Assembly: GCF_000725485.1 (NCBI RefSeq)
Contig: NZ_JOAG01000007.1
Coordinates: forward strand, 62,001 to 126,000
Direction of reading: 5' to 3'
DNA: 64,000 nucleotides
DNA from: Nonomuraea candida
GTDB taxonomy: Bacteria > Actinomycetota > Actinomycetes > Streptosporangiales > Streptosporangiaceae
Below, one piece after another: positions 61,041-64,000 of this stretch. Position numbers and translations under genes: made by a program. Position 1 is the first letter of the stretch, and each line of letters opens with the position of its first letter. The notes under the pieces were generated by a model. That model had not been told where the DNA came from. It did no database searches and saw only the letters and a program-made list of their open reading frames with translations.

Positions 61041-62030
61041 CTAGGGAGCACAGTCGCCGAGGCCGGGGCCGGGGGTGGCGCCCGAGGGGCCGAAGAAGAG
61101 CAGCGCGCAACCGGTCAGGAACGCGGGGTTCTCCTCGGGGACGAAGTGCCCGGCGTCGGGCGCGACCACGGTGCGCACGTCGTCGGCCACCTGGCTGAAG
61201 GAGGCGGCGACGCCGGGGCCGAAGGAGTGCTGGCCGCCGATGGCCGCCACCGGGATGGTGAGCCGCTTGGAGGCGTTGGCCTGGTTGTTCGCGGCGTCCC
61301 CGGCCATCGCCCGGTAGTACTCGTAGCCGGCCGTGCGCCTGGCGGGGCTGGCGTAGGCGGCGTAGAAGGTGGGCCGGTCGATGGCGTCCTTCCGGTAGCT
61401 GAAGTCGAAGATCATGCCGAGGTACGTGGGCACGTCCTCGGTGTCCATGATGCGCTCGGGGATGGGGGCGGGCGAGGAGTTGAACCTGAAGTGGAAGCTC
61501 ACTCCGTACAGGTCCTCCAGGCCGAAGCCGGACAGCGGGCTCTCGATCACCGCGAGCCTGCTCACCTCGCCGGGGTAGTCCCGCGCCCACGGGTACGCCA
61601 CCAGGACGCCCAGGTCGTGGCCGATGATGCCGACCTTGGTGTGGCCCAGCGCGCGCACGGCCTGGCGGACGCGCTGCGCCGTGGTGACCTTGTCGTAGCC
61701 GGCGGACGGGATGGACGAGGTGCCGAGGCCGGGCAGGTCCAGGGCGATGACGGTGTGCTTGCGCGCCAGCTCGGGCATGACGTCGCGCCACATCTCCCAG
61801 GTCTGCGGCCATCCGTGCAACAGCAGCAGGGCCGGCCCGGAGCCGCCCTTGACGTAGTGGACGGTGCCGCCGTCGACGGCGACGTTGCCCTGGGTGAAGC
61901 CCGTCAGGCCATCGACCTGCGTGCCGTCACCCGACGACGCGGCGGCTGTCGTGGCGAACATGCCCACGACCAGGGCGGCGGACGCGGCGACGCGCGCCAG
62001 CCTCCTGCTCCACGTTCCTGCTGGCGTCAT
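61041..62030 (-). CDS. secreted epoxide-hydrolase-like alpha/beta hydrolase
   Basis: 329 residues. N-terminal signal peptide WSRRLARVAASAALVVGMFATTAAAS (twin arginine present, cleavage near residue 33). HGWPQTWEMW oxyanion motif, nucleophile in IIGHDLGVLVAYPWA (Asp, as in epoxide hydrolases and dehalogenases), Tyr-rich lid and GHFVPEENP with the catalytic histidine. Could open an epoxide outside the cell or detoxify an epoxide-bearing product. AGGAAAG before ATG 62030, promoter box at 62210. The lone exported enzyme of the window; unlike SgcF-type cytoplasmic epoxide hydrolases it would act after export. Confidence 0.85.
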   Translation of the reverse strand: MTPAGTWSRRLARVAASAALVVGMFATTAAASSGDGTQVDGLTGFTQGNVAVDGGTVHYVKGGSGPALLLLHGWPQTWEMWRDVMPELARKHTVIALDLPGLGTSSIPSAGYDKVTTAQRVRQAVRALGHTKVGIIGHDLGVLVAYPWARDYPGEVSRLAVIESPLSGFGLEDLYGVSFHFRFNSSPAPIPERIMDTEDVPTYLGMIFDFSYRKDAIDRPTFYAAYASPARRTAGYEYYRAMAGDAANNQANASKRLTIPVAAIGGQHSFGPGVAASFSQVADDVRTVVAPDAGHFVPEENPAFLTGCALLFFGPSGATPGPGLGDCAP

Positions 62031-62209
62031 GTATGCGCTTTCCTTTCGGCTCACGGGAGACGGCATGCGAGGACCGGGCCCACCGCCGTCGTCGCCGGCG
62101 GACCCGGTCCTTGACTGGAGCCCCCCGCCTCCCGCAGCGAAAGGGCCCCCGCGACCAGCGGTCAGCGTGCTCTGTACGGCCTCATCGTCACCACGTCCGG
62201 CGGCCCCGC

Positions 62210-62225
62210 GCATCTCCTGTATTGC
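62210..62225 (-). promoter_or_regulatory. cluster promoter box, secreted hydrolase
   Basis: Minus strand GCAATACAGGAGATGC, 19 bp, then TGACGAT. Perhaps the best copy in the window. Confidence 0.8.
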
Positions 62226-62252
62226 TCTCAAGGCATGATCGCGACAAACTCC

Positions 62253-62268
62253 GCATGTCGGGAGGTGC
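62253..62268 (+). promoter_or_regulatory. cluster promoter box, membrane protein gene
   Basis: Plus strand GCATGTCGGGAGGTGC, 19 bp, then CGAAGCT at 62288-62294. Confidence 0.65.
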
Positions 62269-62353
62269 ATCGCGCCCGACCGTCGATCGAAGCTCGGAAC
62301 CGCGGCAAGACACGAAGTCACTTCGACGAACTGCGAGAAACGAGGTCCCGCTC

Positions 62354-62914
62354 ATGGTCACGGAAGCCGTATCCGCCGACCGGTCAGGCCGGTTGTCGAC
62401 GCTGAACACCCGCCATCACCAGGCGGCGCTGGCCGTCTATCTCGTCATCGTGCTGGCCCACTGGGCGGAGCACGTCGTCCAGGCCATCCAGATCTACGTG
62501 CTCGGCTGGCCGCTGCCGGAGGCGCGCGGCGTGCTCGGCGTGCCCTTCCCCTGGCTGGTCACCTCCGAGTGGATGCACTACGGCTACGCGTTGCTCATGC
62601 TGGTCGGTTTGATCATGTTGCGGCAGGGCTTCACGGGCCGGTCGCGGGTGTGGTGGAACATCTCCCTCGGGATCCAGGTCTGGCACCACCTGGAGCACCT
62701 GCTGCTGCTCCTCCAGGCGCTGACCGGGAACAACCTGCTCGGCCGCCCGGTGCCGACCAGCCTCATCCAGTTGCTGGTGCCGCGGGTGGAGCTGCACCTG
62801 TTCTACAACGCGCTCGTCTTCGCGCCCATGGTGGTCGCGATGGTCCTGCACCGCCGTCCCAGGCCCGAGGAGCGCTCCGCCATGAGGTGCTCCTGCGCCG
62901 CGGCCACCGCCTGA
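62354..62914 (+). CDS. four-span membrane protein with HxxEH motifs
   Basis: 186 residues, about four membrane spans. Histidine clusters at the membrane faces: AHWAEHVVQ near residue 35, EWMHYGYALL near residue 75, WHHLEHLLLLL near residue 115 and VELHLFYNA near residue 145. I do not recognise a named family. The pattern could hold a metal as in membrane di-iron or haem proteins, but this is inference. GAGG 8 nt before ATG 62354; it carries the cluster promoter box, so it is co-regulated with the pathway. Confidence 0.7.
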   Translation: MVTEAVSADRSGRLSTLNTRHHQAALAVYLVIVLAHWAEHVVQAIQIYVLGWPLPEARGVLGVPFPWLVTSEWMHYGYALLMLVGLIMLRQGFTGRSRVWWNISLGIQVWHHLEHLLLLLQALTGNNLLGRPVPTSLIQLLVPRVELHLFYNALVFAPMVVAMVLHRRPRPEERSAMRCSCAAATA

Positions 62915-62916
62915 CG

Positions 62917-63384
62917 ATGGCGGGCGCGAGGCGTACCCGCTCTCCCGCGTTCACCGTCGCGATGACCGTCGTGGCGGTGTTCATCCTCTACCTGGCCGTG
63001 CCGAACGTCGGCACGGCCGTCCGGGCGGCGCGGGCCGACGGCGCGCCCGGCGTGTTCACCGCGCGGGAGCTGACGTGCGTGCAGCATCCCGGGCACGAGT
63101 CGTGCGTCTGGACCGGCCGGTTCCGGGCCGACGACGGCTCGATCGACAGGTCGGGCGTCGAGCTGTACGGCAGCGACCGGTACACCAACCGGGCCGGCGA
63201 GTCCACCCGCGCGGTGGACATCGGGCTGGCCGGCCGGGTCTACGGACCCGGCGGGTCGAACGAGTGGGTGCTCACGGCGCTGCTGGCCGCCTCCGGGCTG
63301 GGCATCCTGCTCTGGCTGTACGGCGCCCCGCTGCGCCGCCTCCGCGCCGGGCGGAACCACCCGGTGCCGGCCGAGCGCCCCTGA
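62917..63384 (+). CDS. membrane-anchored hypothetical protein
   Basis: 155 residues. One N-terminal and one C-terminal membrane span enclose an outside domain of about 80 residues with two cysteines (LTCVQHPGHESCVW) that may form a disulfide. Such small actinobacterial membrane proteins have no defined role. It begins 2 bp after the stop of the preceding gene and is likely co-transcribed. Confidence 0.65.
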   Translation: MAGARRTRSPAFTVAMTVVAVFILYLAVPNVGTAVRAARADGAPGVFTARELTCVQHPGHESCVWTGRFRADDGSIDRSGVELYGSDRYTNRAGESTRAVDIGLAGRVYGPGGSNEWVLTALLAASGLGILLWLYGAPLRRLRAGRNHPVPAERP

Positions 63385-63490
63385 CGCCCCGGCCACCCGA
63401 TCGGCGCCGATCGGCCGGTCGCGTGATCGGCCTTGAGGCGCCGGTCTTCCGGTCGGCTCTGAGGCGCCGGTCGTGATCGGCCGTGGGGCG

Positions 63491-64000
63491 TCAGGAGTCG
63501 TCGTCGGCGGCGATGCGGGCCAGCAGCGAGGCGAGCGGGCCCGGGGCGGAGACCATCGGCCAGTGGCCGGTCTCCAGGGTGTGGAAGTCCCAGGTCGGCA
63601 CGGCCCGCATGGCCGACACGTCCTCCGCCAGCCGGCCGGCGAAGTGCTCCAGGGAGCAGACGACGTAGCTGGCCCGCTGCCGCTCCAGCGGCCGGGTCAG
63701 CACGGCCGGCTCGGCGATGGTGCGGCCGGGGTGCCCCACCAGGCGGCGGGCCAGCCACCGCGCCTGCGCGCGGGTCAGCCCCTGCCCGTCGCCCACGACC
63801 GACGCGTCGGGAGCCGGCCAGCGCCCCTCGTTGTCGGCGATGAGCCGCAACTCCTGGACCTGCTGGCGCTCGGGGAAGGCGTGCAGCATCGATCTGCCGT
63901 GATGCGGCAGGAACCCCTCGACGAACACGGTGTGCGCGACCCGGTCGCGCGCCCGGTCCGCCACCTGCCCGGCCACCAGGCCGGAGTAGCTGTGCCCGAC
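63491..64000 (-). CDS. alpha/beta hydrolase, 5' end cut by the window edge
   Basis: The last 169 residues of a hydrolase. VGHSYSG at the window edge is the serine-nucleophile elbow, and the C-terminal LETGHWPMVSAPGPLA carries the histidine. This pattern is common in small actinobacterial esterase-like proteins, often housekeeping. The start and any signal lie beyond base 64000. It is convergent with the membrane-protein gene; the gap 63385-63490 holds GCGCCGGTC(T/G)-type repeats. Confidence 0.7.
   Translation of the reverse strand, partial: VGHSYSGLVAGQVADRARDRVAHTVFVEGFLPHHGRSMLHAFPERQQVQELRLIADNEGRWPAPDASVVGDGQGLTRAQARWLARRLVGHPGRTIAEPAVLTRPLERQRASYVVCSLEHFAGRLAEDVSAMRAVPTWDFHTLETGHWPMVSAPGPLASLLARIAADDDS

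Larger units (their letters stand above)
62031..62353. other. 323-bp divergent promoter region
   Basis: Holds two opposed promoter boxes (62210, 62253) and leaders of 180 and 85 bases; no other gene or structure seen. Confidence 0.6.

Noticed and set aside
1..64000. Insertion sequences, integrases, tRNA or rRNA genes, attachment sites
   Set aside because: No transposase or integrase protein, terminal repeats, or tRNA-like cloverleaf was seen by reading; small RNAs cannot be excluded by eye.

Overview
The window is about 72% G+C, with dense, mostly Shine-Dalgarno-led genes and strong GC-rich hairpins at gene ends, so it comes from a filamentous actinomycete; the sequence alone does not fix the genus. 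Apart from ordinary-looking membrane and hydrolase genes at the right edge, nearly all of it is one secondary-metabolite gene cluster that runs off the left edge and perhaps the right. No polyketide synthase, transposase, tRNA, rRNA or CRISPR array is visible, and no transcriptional regulator gene is in the window.

Layout. (a) 0-6.5 kb: flavin monooxygenase, free-standing carrier protein, SgcJ/SnoaL-like protein, NDP-glucose synthase (rmlA-like), an iron-sulfur 3-dehydrase of the RfbH/E1 type and a nucleotide-sugar 6-dehydrogenase. (b) 6.6-11 kb: a complete tryptophan-to-anthraniloyl-CoA operon (formamidase, aryl-CoA ligase, tryptophan dioxygenase, kynureninase) behind an Eis-like acetyltransferase. 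(c) 12.5-21.6 kb: hydrolase, free-standing condensation enzyme, FAD monooxygenase, SDR, acyltransferase, MFS exporter, P450. (d) 21.7-31.4 kb: NDP-glucuronate decarboxylase-like enzyme, glycosyltransferase, an odd cytoplasmic solute-binding-type protein, a three-domain methyltransferase, a berberine-bridge-type oxidase, a sugar C-methyltransferase. (e) 31.4-39.2 kb: a translationally coupled operon of A-PCP NRPS, B12 radical SAM enzyme, acyl-CoA dehydrogenase, thioesterase II and acyltransferase, plus a phytanoyl-CoA-type dioxygenase. (f) 39.4-47.6 kb: arylamine N-acetyltransferase, a second aryl-CoA ligase, a phenylacetyl-CoA-epoxidase-like complex (PaaA-PaaB fused, PaaC, PaaD, PaaE) and a molybdopterin oxidoreductase. 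(g) 47.8-51.2 kb: second C-methyltransferase, N-methyltransferase and aminotransferase for an amino sugar. (h) 51.3-59.3 kb: two flavin monooxygenases, a MIO tyrosine aminomutase and a C-A-PCP NRPS. (i) 59.6-64 kb: oxidase, secreted epoxide-hydrolase-like protein, membrane proteins, cut-off hydrolase.

How the genes fit together (inference). The aminomutase, carrier protein, SgcC-like hydroxylase and condensation enzyme match the beta-tyrosine branch known from C-1027-type nine-membered enediynes. The sugar genes point to a TDP- or UDP-pentose made through glucuronate decarboxylation, then aminated, C- and N-methylated. The tryptophan cassette plus the ring-epoxidase complex suggest that anthraniloyl-CoA is oxidised on the ring to give an unusual aryl or ring-rearranged unit; I know of no described pathway with this combination. 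The core scaffold genes are probably outside the window.

The strongest non-coding signal is a promoter element repeated at least 20 times: a 16-bp box near GCAnnnnnGGAGATGC, then 18-19 bp, then TGAnnnT. It sits before nearly every transcription unit, often as back-to-back copies in divergent gaps, and at six genes the start codon follows the -10-like box by 6 bp, implying leaderless mRNAs. It looks like the target of one cluster-wide regulator or sigma factor.
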